DNA of 35,490 nucleotides. It comes from Leisingera sp. ANG-M7 (lineage in GTDB: Bacteria > Pseudomonadota > Alphaproteobacteria > Rhodobacterales > Rhodobacteraceae). The notes below the pieces were generated by a model. The model was not told the origin of the DNA. It saw only the letters and a list, made by a program, of their open reading frames with translations, and searched no databases. The translations under genes and the position numbers were made by a program. Positions 1-8,684 of the stretch are shown here, piece by piece. The stretch lies in assembly GCF_000813965.1 (NCBI RefSeq), contig NZ_JWLI01000015.1:1-35490 (forward strand). The letters are read 5' to 3'. Positions within the stretch are counted from its first letter, which is position 1. The number at the start of each line of letters is the position of its first letter.

Positions 1-3000
1 ACCTATACGATCAGCGATGACAGCGGCGCGACCGATACCGCAACCGTAAACCTGACCGTCTCGGCCCCGGCAACGGGCAACGGGCTGGTGTCGGATGATT
101 TCTCGGGCGGCGCGCTGGATCCGGCGGTCTGGAGCGTGGAAGGGCCTGCCGGCATCTCCGCCGGCCTGGGCATTACCGGGTCCGAGGCCTATCTCGAACT
201 GGTCACGCCGGACGGCAATTACGACGCTTGGCAGACCAACAACTCAGCCCGGGCGATGCAGGATATCGTCAATGAGGACTTCCAGGTCGAGGCGCGCTTC
301 CTGACCACGCCCGCGGACCGCTTCCAGCTGCACGGGCTGCTGGTGGAACAGGACGCGGACAACTGGGTGCGGTTTGACACCTATTCCGACGGCACCGTGC
401 TGCGGGTGTTCTCCGGCGTGACGGTCAACGGCTCGTCTTCGTCACGGCTCAACATGGTGATCCAGCCGGGCGATGCCGAGTATCTGCGGGTGGCGCGCAG
501 CGGCGACACCTGGACCTATCAGTATTCCGCGGATGGCGCTAACTGGACCACCGCCGTCAGCTATACCCACGCGCTGAACGCAACCTCTGCCGGGGTGTTT
601 GCGGGCAATGTGGCACAGGCCACGGGCTATACAGCCCAGGTTGATTATTTTGAGGTCTCCACCGATCCGATTGCAAATGAGGATGGCAGCGTCACCCCGG
701 TCAATACAGCCCCGGAAGCGCTGAATGACAACTACGTGCTGGAGAGCGACCGCAGCCTGACGGTGGATGCCGCCAGCGGCGTGCTGGACAATGACAGCGA
801 TGCGGATGGCGATCCGCTGACCGCCACGCTGGATGTTCAGGCCGCCAAGGGCACCGTGGTGCTGAATGCTGATGGCTCCTTCACCTATACGCCGGATGCG
901 GGCTCCTCCGGCTCTGACAGCTTCACCTATACGCTGAGTGATGGCACTGACACCGGCACTGCCACGGTGACGCTGAGCGCCCCGAACCCGGGCGGCGGCG
1001 GGCCGCTGGTGCAGGATGCGCCGGTGCTGACCACCGGCACCCCGGGCTTCACCAAGGTCATTGTCACCACCGCGATGCCGCTCACCCATGTAGGGATTGC
1101 GGCGGATTTCGATCAGGACGGCGACATTGATATTGCCGCGACATCAGAACAGAACGACTCTGTCGTCTGGTACGAGAATGACGGCGCCGAGAACTTCACC
1201 GCCCATGTCATCGACAGCAACCTCGAATCCTCCTACCCGGCGGCCATCGCTGACCTCGACCAGGACGGCGACGCCGATATCCTGGCGGCCGGCTACCGCG
1301 AAGATCTCTATGTCTGGTACGAAAACGACGGCAGCGGCAGCTTCCAGCGCCACACCATCGCCGCCAAGGACGGCGCCCATTACCTGGAGGCCGCGGATAT
1401 CGATGGCGACGGCGACCTGGATCTGGTCACCGCCAGCCAGGATGCCGCCACCATTGCCTGGTATGAGAATGACGGTGCCCAGAATTTCACCGAACATGTG
1501 CTGGACAGCAATGCGCTGGAGGCCAAGACGGCCATCGCCTTTGACATCGACGGCGACGGTGATCTCGATATTCTGACCGCCAGCCACGGCGACGACACGG
1601 TGGCTGTCTATGAAAACGACGGCAGCCAGACCTTCACCAAACAGGTTGTCGACAGTGCTGCCGACGGCGCCTATTACGTCACGGCTGCCGACCTGAACGG
1701 CGACGGGCTGACCGACATCGCAGCGGCAGCCAAGCTCAGCAACCAGATCATCGGCTATTTCAGCACCGGCAGCGGCTATACCAAAACCGTGCTGGCGACC
1801 AGCGTTCTGGGGGCAAGGACGGTGATTGCCGAAGATGTCGATAATGACGGCGACATCGACCTGCTGGCCGCCAGCGTCGGCGACGACAGCGTGCGGTTTC
1901 TGGAAAACGACGGCAGCGGCGTCTTCGGGGCCATCACCATCGACGGCACCGCAGATGGCGCCTATACGCCGACACCGGCCGATGTGAACCAGGACGGTCT
2001 GACCGATGTGATTGCCGCCAGCAAAACCGATGCCACGGTGGCGGTGCTGCTGCAGCACCGGGAACACTCCGCGGTCATGAACGCGGGCGAAAGCCTGGCC
2101 ATTGATGCCTCGCTGCTCGCGGCCACCGATACCGAGCAAAGCGCCAGCGAACTGGTCTACACGTTGGTTTCGGCCCCAGCCCTTGGCGCGCTGAGGCTGA
2201 ACGGCAGCGATCTGGCGGCCGGCGGCAGCTTTACCCAGGCCGATGTGAACCAGGGGCTGGTTTCCTTTGCCACCACCGCGGGAACTGACGGGCCGGACGG
2301 GTTCGAACTGGGCCTCAGCGACGGCATTTCGGCACCTGCCAAGGTTGTCTTCGACGTCACCATCGGCACGCCAGCCTCGGGCAGCGGGCTGGTGTCGGAT
2401 GATTTCTCGGGCGGCGCGCTGGATCCGGCGGTGTGGAGCGTGGAAGGGCCTGCGGGCGTCGCTGCCAATCTCGCGTCCAACGCCGCAGATGCCTATCTGG
2501 AGCTGGTCACGCCGGACGGCAATTATGATGCCTGGCAGACCAACAACTCAGCCCGGGCGATGCAGGATATCGCTGACGAGGACTTCCAGATCGAGGCGCG
2601 CTTCCTCAGCACTCCGGCGGAGCGGTTCCAGCTGCACGGGCTTTTGGTGGAGCAGGACGCAAACAACTGGCTGCGCTTTGACACCTATTCCGATGGCACC
2701 GTGCTGCGGGTGTTTGCGGCGGTGACGGTCAACGGGTCATCATCGTCGCGGGTCAATGCGGTGATCCAGGCCGGCGATGCGGAATACCTGCGGGTGGACC
2801 GCTCCGGCGACACCTGGACCTACGAGTATTCCGCCGACGGCATCAACTGGACCACGGCCGTCAGTTTCACCCATGCGGTCACCGCCGCCTCGGCCGGGGT
2901 GTTTGCCGGCAATACCGCCCAGGCCACCGGCTATACCGCCCAGATCGACTACTTTGAAGTCGCCCATGATCCGATTGCGGATGAGGATGGCAGCCACACA

Positions 3001-6000
3001 CCCCCGGCCAATCAGGCGCCGGATGCGGTGGATGACGGCCTGGCCGTGGGGCATGATACGGCGCTGGTGATTGATCAGTCGGCGCTCTTGTCCAACGACA
3101 GCGACCCCGATGGCGACCCGATCACCTTCGACAGCTTCACCAATCCCTCCAACGGCACCCTGCTGGACAATGGCGACGGCACGCTGACCTATACGCCCAA
3201 CGCGGGCTATGAGGGACCCGACAGCTTCACCTATACGATCAGCGATGACAGCGGGCTGACGGATACCGCGACAGTGAATCTGACGGTCTCAGCGGCCGCG
3301 AACCAGGCGCCGGATGCGGTGGATGACGGCCTGGCGGTGGGACATGATACGGCGCTGGTGATTGATCAGTCGGCGCTTTTGTCCAACGACAGCGATCCCG
3401 ATGGCGATCCCGTCACCTTCGACAGCTTCACCAATCCGTCCAACGGCACGCTGGCGGACAATGGCGACGGCACGCTGACCTATACGCCCAACGCGGGTTA
3501 TGAAGGGCCGGACAGTTTCACCTACACGATCAGCGATGACAGCGGCGCAACCGATACCGCAACCGTGAACCTGACGGTTGCGGCACCGCCTTCGGGCAGC
3601 GGGCTGGTGTCGGATGACTTCTCCGGTGCGGCGCTGGATCCGGCGGTCTGGAGCGTGGAAGGGCCTGCGGGCATTTCCGCCGCTTTGGGCAGCAATGCGG
3701 GGGAGTTCTATCTGGAGCTGGTAACGCCGGACGGTTTCTATGACGCCTGGAAGACCAATAATTCGGCCCGCGCGATGCAGGACGTCACGGATACGGATTT
3801 CGAGATCGAGGCGCGGTTCCTGACCACGCCCGCCGACCGCTTCCAACTGCACGGGCTGCTGGTGGAACAGGACGCAAACAACTGGCTGCGGTTTGACACC
3901 TATTCCGACGGCACTGTGCTGCGGGTGTTCTCCGGCGTCACCATCAACGGATCCTCGTCTTCGCGGATCAATACGGTGATCCAGGCCGGCGATGCGGAAT
4001 ACCTGCGGGTGGCGCGCAGCGGTGACACCTGGACCTACCAGTATTCCGCCGACGGCACCAATTGGACCACTGCGGTCAGCTACAGCCATGCGATCACCGC
4101 CACCTCGGCGGGGGTGTTTGCCGGCAATGTGGCACAGGCCTCCGGCTATACTGCGCAGGTCGACTATTTCGAGGTCTCCACTGATCCCATCGTCAACGAA
4201 GACGGCGGCGGCACACCGCCCCCGAACCAGGCGCCGGATGCGGTGGATGACGGTCTGGCGGTGGTGCTGGACACCGCGCTGGTGATCGATGAATCCGCCT
4301 TGATGTCCAACGACAGCGATCCCGATGGCGATCCCGTCACCTTCGACAGCTTCACCAATCCCTCCAACGGCACGCTGACGGACAATGGCGACGGCACGCT
4401 GACCTATACCCCCAATGCAGGCTATGAGGGGCCTGACAGCTTCACCTACACGATCAGCGATGACGGCGGGCTGAGCGATACCGCGACAGTGAATCTGACG
4501 GTCTCAGCGGCCGCGAACCAGGCGCCGGATGCGGTGGATGACGGCCTGGCGGTGGGACATGATACGGCGCTGGTGATTGATCAGTCGGCGCTTTTGTCCA
4601 ACGACAGCGATCCCGATGGCGATCCCGTCACCTTCGACAGCTTCACCAATCCGTCCAACGGCACGCTGGCGGACAATGGCGACGGCACGCTGACCTATAC
4701 GCCCAACGCGGGTTATGAGGGACCGGACAGTTTCACCTATACGATCAGCGATGACAGCGGGCTGAGCGATACCGCAACCGTGAACCTGACGGTTGCGGCA
4801 CCGCCTTCGGGCAGCGGGCTGGTGTCGGATGACTTTGCCGGAGGGCCGCTGGATCTGGCGGTCTGGAGTGTCGAGGGTCCTGCAGGCATCTCCGCCGCCA
4901 CCGGCGGCAATGCCAATGACGCCTTCCTGGAACTGGTCACGCCGGACGGAAATTTTGATGCCTGGGGCACCAACAACTCGGCCCGCGCCATGCAGGATGT
5001 CTCGGATGTGGATTTCGAGATCGAGGCGCGGTTCCTGAGCATGCCGTCAGAACGCTTCCAGCTGCATGGTCTGCTGGTGGAGCAGGATGCCAATAACTGG
5101 CTGCGGTTCGACACCTACTCTGATGGCACGGTGATCAAGGTGTTTGCGGCAGTCACCACCAATGGATCCTCGTCTTCGCGGGTCAATATGACGATCCAGG
5201 CCGGAGATGCTGAGTATCTGCGGGTGAACCGGTCCGGCGATACCTGGACCTATGACTATTCCGCGGACGGCAGCAATTGGACCACGGCGGTCAGTTTCAA
5301 CCATGCAATCACCGCATCCTCTGCCGGGGTGTTTGCCGGCAATGTGGCACAGGCCACCGGTTATACTGCGCAGGTCGACTATTTCGAGGTTGCCAGCGAT
5401 CCGATTGCGGATGAGGACGGCAGCCATGTGCCGGTCAACACCGCGCCGGATGCACAAAATGACGCGATGCCGGTGGCCATCGACACGGCCTTGGTGATCG
5501 CCACCAGCAGCCTGCTGGCCAACGACAGCGATCCCGATGGCGACCCGATCACCTTCGACAGCTTCACCAGCACGTCCAACGGCACGCTGACGGACAATGG
5601 CGACGGCACGCTGACCTATACGCCCAACGCGGGTTATGAGGGGCCCGACAGCTTCACCTATACGATCAGCGATGACGGCGGGCTGACGGATACGGCAACC
5701 GTGGATATTGCGGTAGGTCCGGTTATCGATGTCTGGTACGGGCCAACGCAGACCTTCGGCCAGCCGGGCGAGGCGCAGACCTGGGTCAATATCCTGGGCG
5801 ATGTCTTTGCCGAGGATATTGACACGCTGACCTACAGGCTGAACGGCGGCGCCGAGCGGAACCTGTCGGTTGGCCCCGACGCCCACCGGCTGGAGAAGGC
5901 CGGCGACTTCAACATCGACATCGCCTACGATGAGCTGGACCCGACAGCCGCAGATGACGTGGTTTCCATCATTGCCCGGTATAATGACGGTTCCGAGTAC

Positions 6001-7041
6001 ACCCAGGATGTGACCATTCAGTATCAGGACGGCGCGGCCTGGCCTGAGGATTACTCCATCGACTGGTCCGCCGTCAGCAATATCCAGGACGTGGCGCAGG
6101 TGGTCGACGGCAAGTGGACGCTGACCGGTGACGGGGTGCGCCCGGATGAGCTGGGCTTTGACCGGTTCATTGCGATCGGCGACAACTCCTGGGACTTCTA
6201 CGAGGCCCGCCTGGCCGTCACCCCGCATGACCTGTCGGCGGCAAACGGGCTCTTCGGCTTTGGCCTGTGGTGGAACGGGCATACCAGCGACAGCCCCATC
6301 CAATGGCAGCCGCTGCGCGGGTTCACCCCGTCCGAGTTCCTGTTCTATGATCAGCTGACCGGCACGCCGCATTTCGAGATCTACCCCAGCACCAATATCA
6401 CACCGTTCACGCTGGCCGAGGACACGCGGTTCAACTTCGTGATCCGGGTGGAGCAGTCAGGAACCTTTGACCGGTCCTACAAGATGAAGGTCTGGGAAGA
6501 GGGTACCGCAGAGCCGGCCGGCTGGCTGATGGATCTGGTCATCGATTATGACGACCCGATCACCGGCTCCTTTGCGCTGGTCACCCATCACTATGACATC
6601 GAGTTCCACGACATCGACATCACTGGAATAGAAGGCGGTGACGTGACCATCGGCGATGACAGTGCTGAAGTGCTGGCGGCGGTGGACGCAGCAGATCCGC
6701 TGCCGGGGCTGGGCGAGCTGGATGTCTTCACCGGCAATGGCGGCGATGATGTCTTTGTCTTCGGCGATAACGGCACCGTCTACTATGACGACGGCAATGG
6801 CGCCACCAGCGGCGAGGACGATTACGGTTATGTCTGGGACTTCAGCGCCGGCGACAAGGTGCGCCTTGCGGGAACCAGCTCTGACTATGTGCTGAGCGAG
6901 GACGCCGCCGGGCTGCCGGGCGGCACTGCAATCTGGCTGGCGGGCAGCGGCGGCGATCAGGATGAGCTGATCGGGATCCTGCACAATGTCTACGGGCTGA
7001 GCCTGACCGGCGACGCATTTGAGTTCACAGGCCTTGTCTGA
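1..7041 (+). CDS. Giant modular extracellular Ca2+-binding repeat protein (5'-partial)
   Basis: The frame is open from the first base, so the gene starts upstream; GTG at 88 is only an internal valine. The visible part is 2346 residues. Numbered from base 1, concanavalin-like modules resembling DUF1349 start at residues 30, 798, 1203 and 1608 (each opens LVSDDF and ends near YFEV). Cadherin/Ig-like modules with NDSDPDGDP and TYTPNAGYEGPDSFTY start at 235, 1004, 1101, 1409, 1506 and 1813. Residues about 345-685 hold seven FG-GAP/VCBS blades with Ca2+ loops such as DIDGDGDLD, which fits an integrin-alpha-like propeller. A Cadherin_3-like module follows (about 690-795). Residues about 1908-2210 are a beta-rich region I do not recognise. 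The end has an RTX-like FTGNGGDDVFVFGDN stretch and a hydrophobic tail ending FTGLV, which suggests type I secretion. Likely role is a surface adhesin or EPS-binding matrix protein; this is inferred from modules only. Confidence 0.85.
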   Translation, partial: TYTISDDSGATDTATVNLTVSAPATGNGLVSDDFSGGALDPAVWSVEGPAGISAGLGITGSEAYLELVTPDGNYDAWQTNNSARAMQDIVNEDFQVEARFLTTPADRFQLHGLLVEQDADNWVRFDTYSDGTVLRVFSGVTVNGSSSSRLNMVIQPGDAEYLRVARSGDTWTYQYSADGANWTTAVSYTHALNATSAGVFAGNVAQATGYTAQVDYFEVSTDPIANEDGSVTPVNTAPEALNDNYVLESDRSLTVDAASGVLDNDSDADGDPLTATLDVQAAKGTVVLNADGSFTYTPDAGSSGSDSFTYTLSDGTDTGTATVTLSAPNPGGGGPLVQDAPVLTTGTPGFTKVIVTTAMPLTHVGIAADFDQDGDIDIAATSEQNDSVVWYENDGAENFTAHVIDSNLESSYPAAIADLDQDGDADILAAGYREDLYVWYENDGSGSFQRHTIAAKDGAHYLEAADIDGDGDLDLVTASQDAATIAWYENDGAQNFTEHVLDSNALEAKTAIAFDIDGDGDLDILTASHGDDTVAVYENDGSQTFTKQVVDSAADGAYYVTAADLNGDGLTDIAAAAKLSNQIIGYFSTGSGYTKTVLATSVLGARTVIAEDVDNDGDIDLLAASVGDDSVRFLENDGSGVFGAITIDGTADGAYTPTPADVNQDGLTDVIAASKTDATVAVLLQHREHSAVMNAGESLAIDASLLAATDTEQSASELVYTLVSAPALGALRLNGSDLAAGGSFTQADVNQGLVSFATTAGTDGPDGFELGLSDGISAPAKVVFDVTIGTPASGSGLVSDDFSGGALDPAVWSVEGPAGVAANLASNAADAYLELVTPDGNYDAWQTNNSARAMQDIADEDFQIEARFLSTPAERFQLHGLLVEQDANNWLRFDTYSDGTVLRVFAAVTVNGSSSSRVNAVIQAGDAEYLRVDRSGDTWTYEYSADGINWTTAVSFTHAVTAASAGVFAGNTAQATGYTAQIDYFEVAHDPIADEDGSHTPPANQAPDAVDDGLAVGHDTALVIDQSALLSNDSDPDGDPITFDSFTNPSNGTLLDNGDGTLTYTPNAGYEGPDSFTYTISDDSGLTDTATVNLTVSAAANQAPDAVDDGLAVGHDTALVIDQSALLSNDSDPDGDPVTFDSFTNPSNGTLADNGDGTLTYTPNAGYEGPDSFTYTISDDSGATDTATVNLTVAAPPSGSGLVSDDFSGAALDPAVWSVEGPAGISAALGSNAGEFYLELVTPDGFYDAWKTNNSARAMQDVTDTDFEIEARFLTTPADRFQLHGLLVEQDANNWLRFDTYSDGTVLRVFSGVTINGSSSSRINTVIQAGDAEYLRVARSGDTWTYQYSADGTNWTTAVSYSHAITATSAGVFAGNVAQASGYTAQVDYFEVSTDPIVNEDGGGTPPPNQAPDAVDDGLAVVLDTALVIDESALMSNDSDPDGDPVTFDSFTNPSNGTLTDNGDGTLTYTPNAGYEGPDSFTYTISDDGGLSDTATVNLTVSAAANQAPDAVDDGLAVGHDTALVIDQSALLSNDSDPDGDPVTFDSFTNPSNGTLADNGDGTLTYTPNAGYEGPDSFTYTISDDSGLSDTATVNLTVAAPPSGSGLVSDDFAGGPLDLAVWSVEGPAGISAATGGNANDAFLELVTPDGNFDAWGTNNSARAMQDVSDVDFEIEARFLSMPSERFQLHGLLVEQDANNWLRFDTYSDGTVIKVFAAVTTNGSSSSRVNMTIQAGDAEYLRVNRSGDTWTYDYSADGSNWTTAVSFNHAITASSAGVFAGNVAQATGYTAQVDYFEVASDPIADEDGSHVPVNTAPDAQNDAMPVAIDTALVIATSSLLANDSDPDGDPITFDSFTSTSNGTLTDNGDGTLTYTPNAGYEGPDSFTYTISDDGGLTDTATVDIAVGPVIDVWYGPTQTFGQPGEAQTWVNILGDVFAEDIDTLTYRLNGGAERNLSVGPDAHRLEKAGDFNIDIAYDELDPTAADDVVSIIARYNDGSEYTQDVTIQYQDGAAWPEDYSIDWSAVSNIQDVAQVVDGKWTLTGDGVRPDELGFDRFIAIGDNSWDFYEARLAVTPHDLSAANGLFGFGLWWNGHTSDSPIQWQPLRGFTPSEFLFYDQLTGTPHFEIYPSTNITPFTLAEDTRFNFVIRVEQSGTFDRSYKMKVWEEGTAEPAGWLMDLVIDYDDPITGSFALVTHHYDIEFHDIDITGIEGGDVTIGDDSAEVLAAVDAADPLPGLGELDVFTGNGGDDVFVFGDNGTVYYDDGNGATSGEDDYGYVWDFSAGDKVRLAGTSSDYVLSEDAAGLPGGTAIWLAGSGGDQDELIGILHNVYGLSLTGDAFEFTGLV
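2392..5436 (+). repeat. Coding super-repeat with exact 1215-bp period
   Basis: Equivalent codons of the concanavalin-like module fall at 2392, 3607 and 4822, exactly 1215 bp (405 residues) apart. The paired cadherin-like modules keep the same phase (3010/4225 and 3301/4516). Each unit is one concanavalin-like module plus two 97-residue (291-bp) cadherin-like modules. The third unit is cut short after one cadherin-like module (5437). Bases 3262-3503 and 4477-4718 are identical over 242 bp, including third codon positions. A related unit precedes base 88, so the array probably continues upstream. Confidence 0.9.
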
Positions 7042-7080
7042 GTTACCAATGCGCAGGGGCGGCCCCCTCCAGCCTGTGCA

Positions 7081-7096
7081 CCGCCGGGGCCGGCGG
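7081..7096 (+). terminator. GC hairpin after the giant gene (weak terminator candidate)
   Basis: CCGCCGG (7081-7087) and CCGGCGG (7090-7096) form an inverted repeat 40 bases after the stop codon. The two bases between the arms cannot form a loop, so about five pairs with a six-base loop is realistic. There is no T-tract, so intrinsic termination is uncertain. Confidence 0.2.
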
Positions 7097-7155
7097 CTGG
7101 CCGTTTCCGCGGCACGGGCTATCTCGAACATGGGTATTGGCAGACGAGTGAGCAG

Positions 7156-8064
7156 ATGAAAGATCCTTCCGCAGCTCCGGCCTGCAGCATCGGGCTGCCG
7201 GTCTACAATGGCGAGAACTACCTGGAGCAAGCCATTCAATCGGTGCTGGCGCAGAGTTTCCAGGACTTCGAACTGATCATTTCCGACAATGCCTCAAGTG
7301 ACGGCACCGAGGCGATCTGCCGCCGTTATGCAGAGCAGGATCCGCGGATCCTCTACGTGCGGCAGCCGCGCAACATCGGCGCCGCCAAGAATTACAACTA
7401 TGTGTTTCACCTGGCGCGCGGCGCCTACTTCAACTGGCTGGCCCATGATGACATCCTGGGCCCGGATTTCCTGTCCGCCTGCCTTGCGGGTTTTGCCGGC
7501 CATGGCGGCCGGGCGGTGCTGGTCTATCCGTCCTTCAAATACATTGATGAAACCGGGCGGGAGATTGAGGCAGAAGTCCCGGCCTGTGTGGAAACCGCCG
7601 CCGCCACGCCGGGGCAGCGGCTGTACCAGTGCCTGGACCAGCTGGCGATTGTCACCTCGGTCTTTGGCGTGTTCCGGCGGGAAGAGCTGGCAAAGACCCG
7701 GCTGATCGGCAGCTATATCGCATCGGACTATGTGCTGCTCGCGGAATGCGCCCTGCTGGGCCATATCGTGCGGCTGAACTGCCCGCCGCAGTTTCAGCGC
7801 CGCCTGCATAAGGACGGATCCCAGCGGGCCAACACATCGCCGGAGGAAGTGGCGAAATGGTTCGACCCGACAGCGGTTGCCGACGCGCGGCCGGCCCGCC
7901 GCCTGTCGCGGGAATACCTGAACGCGATCTGCCTGACGCCGGGCCTGCGCGCAGGCCAGCGGCTGGACGCGCTGCTGCGGCTGGTGGTGCAGCGGCTGAA
8001 GCGGAAACTGCAGGTGAAAAGAAAACAGCGGCAGCGCCACCGGCTGAAAAAGCGCCCGGCCTGA
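7156..8064 (+). CDS. Family 2 glycosyltransferase
   Basis: This 302-residue protein starts with a GT-A nucleotide-sugar fold: LPVYNGENYLEQAI, then the SDNASSDGT motif (D44), and the metal-binding HDD at 97-99. These are the hallmarks of inverting GT2 enzymes acting at the cytoplasmic face on lipid-linked or protein acceptors. Donor and acceptor cannot be read from the sequence. The C-terminus is very basic (KRKLQVKRKQRQRHRLKKR region), which may help it sit on the membrane. It has no close neighbour on its strand: 114 bp follow the giant gene and about 620 bp precede the next. It may add a sugar to the EPS of the main cluster or glycosylate the adjacent giant protein; both are inference. The ribosome binding site is weak. 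Confidence 0.85.
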   Translation: MKDPSAAPACSIGLPVYNGENYLEQAIQSVLAQSFQDFELIISDNASSDGTEAICRRYAEQDPRILYVRQPRNIGAAKNYNYVFHLARGAYFNWLAHDDILGPDFLSACLAGFAGHGGRAVLVYPSFKYIDETGREIEAEVPACVETAAATPGQRLYQCLDQLAIVTSVFGVFRREELAKTRLIGSYIASDYVLLAECALLGHIVRLNCPPQFQRRLHKDGSQRANTSPEEVAKWFDPTAVADARPARRLSREYLNAICLTPGLRAGQRLDALLRLVVQRLKRKLQVKRKQRQRHRLKKRPA

Positions 8065-8684
8065 AGACACGCGCCCGGCACTGAACGAAGGGCCAGCGGT
8101 CCGGCCGGAGATCACGTGCAATGCTGCGGCTGCGCAGCATGTTTGCGCGCAGGGCCGCCTGAAACGGGCCTTTTGGCCTGCAAATTCGATTCTTGTATCG
8201 CGATTTCAACTGGCGCAGCGGCTTGATCTTTTCCGCAGCAGCGGCTAAACACCTCTGATTACTGCGATTTGCATGTCCCGCGGCCTGATTTGTGCCGAAT
8301 TTTATGTATCGGTTTGCAGGGCACACCAGATCCACTGTTACAGAACAGCTCCGCTGTTTCCCAGCTTTTTGGCGGCCCGCCATAAGCGGGTTTTCGCCTG
8401 TGCGCGGTTATTTGCAGACCGCTGACAGGGAATTGGCCGAAAAAAGCCAGCTTTTGGGCGCAAACCTCCATCAGTCTTCCTGTTAACCAAGTTGGGCGAT
8501 AGGCCGCTTCTAGGTTTTGTACAAGTTTGCTCTCTGCGGCGGGATGACAGGCACCGGCGGCCGGCGGGAAACCCGGCAGCTGCTTGAACGGCCTGAAGGC
8601 CCTGCCCCGGCGGGTATGGTTTGGGAAAATGTAAGAGTGTGAGCCGCGCCACTCAGCGGTTGATCACCAGTGAAAGGAAATCAC
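8065..8684 (+). other. Intergenic region, about 620 bp, no convincing gene
   Basis: Short open frames here (for example 8292-8486 on plus and 8338-8652 on minus) lack a good ribosome binding site and resemble no family I know. Two small hairpins are visible: 8121-8140, and one around GGCCTGAAGGCC near 8590. The region is visibly less GC-rich than the flanking genes and probably holds the promoter for the beta-helix gene, but I could not find a convincing -35/-10 pair. Confidence 0.5.
8121..8140 (+). terminator. Perfect 8-bp stem-loop after the GT2 gene
   Basis: ATGCTGCG (8121-8128), loop GCTG, CGCAGCAT (8133-8140). It lies 57 bases after the GT2 stop codon and is followed by GTTTGCG, which is not a real T-tract. 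It could be a weak terminator or an RNA-end stabiliser. Confidence 0.3.

Noticed and set aside
2392-5436. Regular repeats that might suggest a CRISPR array
   Set aside because: The repeats are in frame, hundreds of bases long and encode protein modules; there are no short direct repeats with unique spacers.
5047-6372. 441-codon open frame on the minus strand
   Set aside because: Antisense to the repeat modules of the giant protein and mirrors their repeats; no ribosome site or domain.
8292-8486. 64-codon plus-strand frame in the same gap
   Set aside because: No Shine-Dalgarno sequence, no hydrophobic or domain pattern, and it ends 200 bases before the real gene.
8338-8652. 104-codon minus-strand frame in the gap before the first beta-helix gene
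   Set aside because: No plausible ribosome site or family; the composition is like intergenic sequence.
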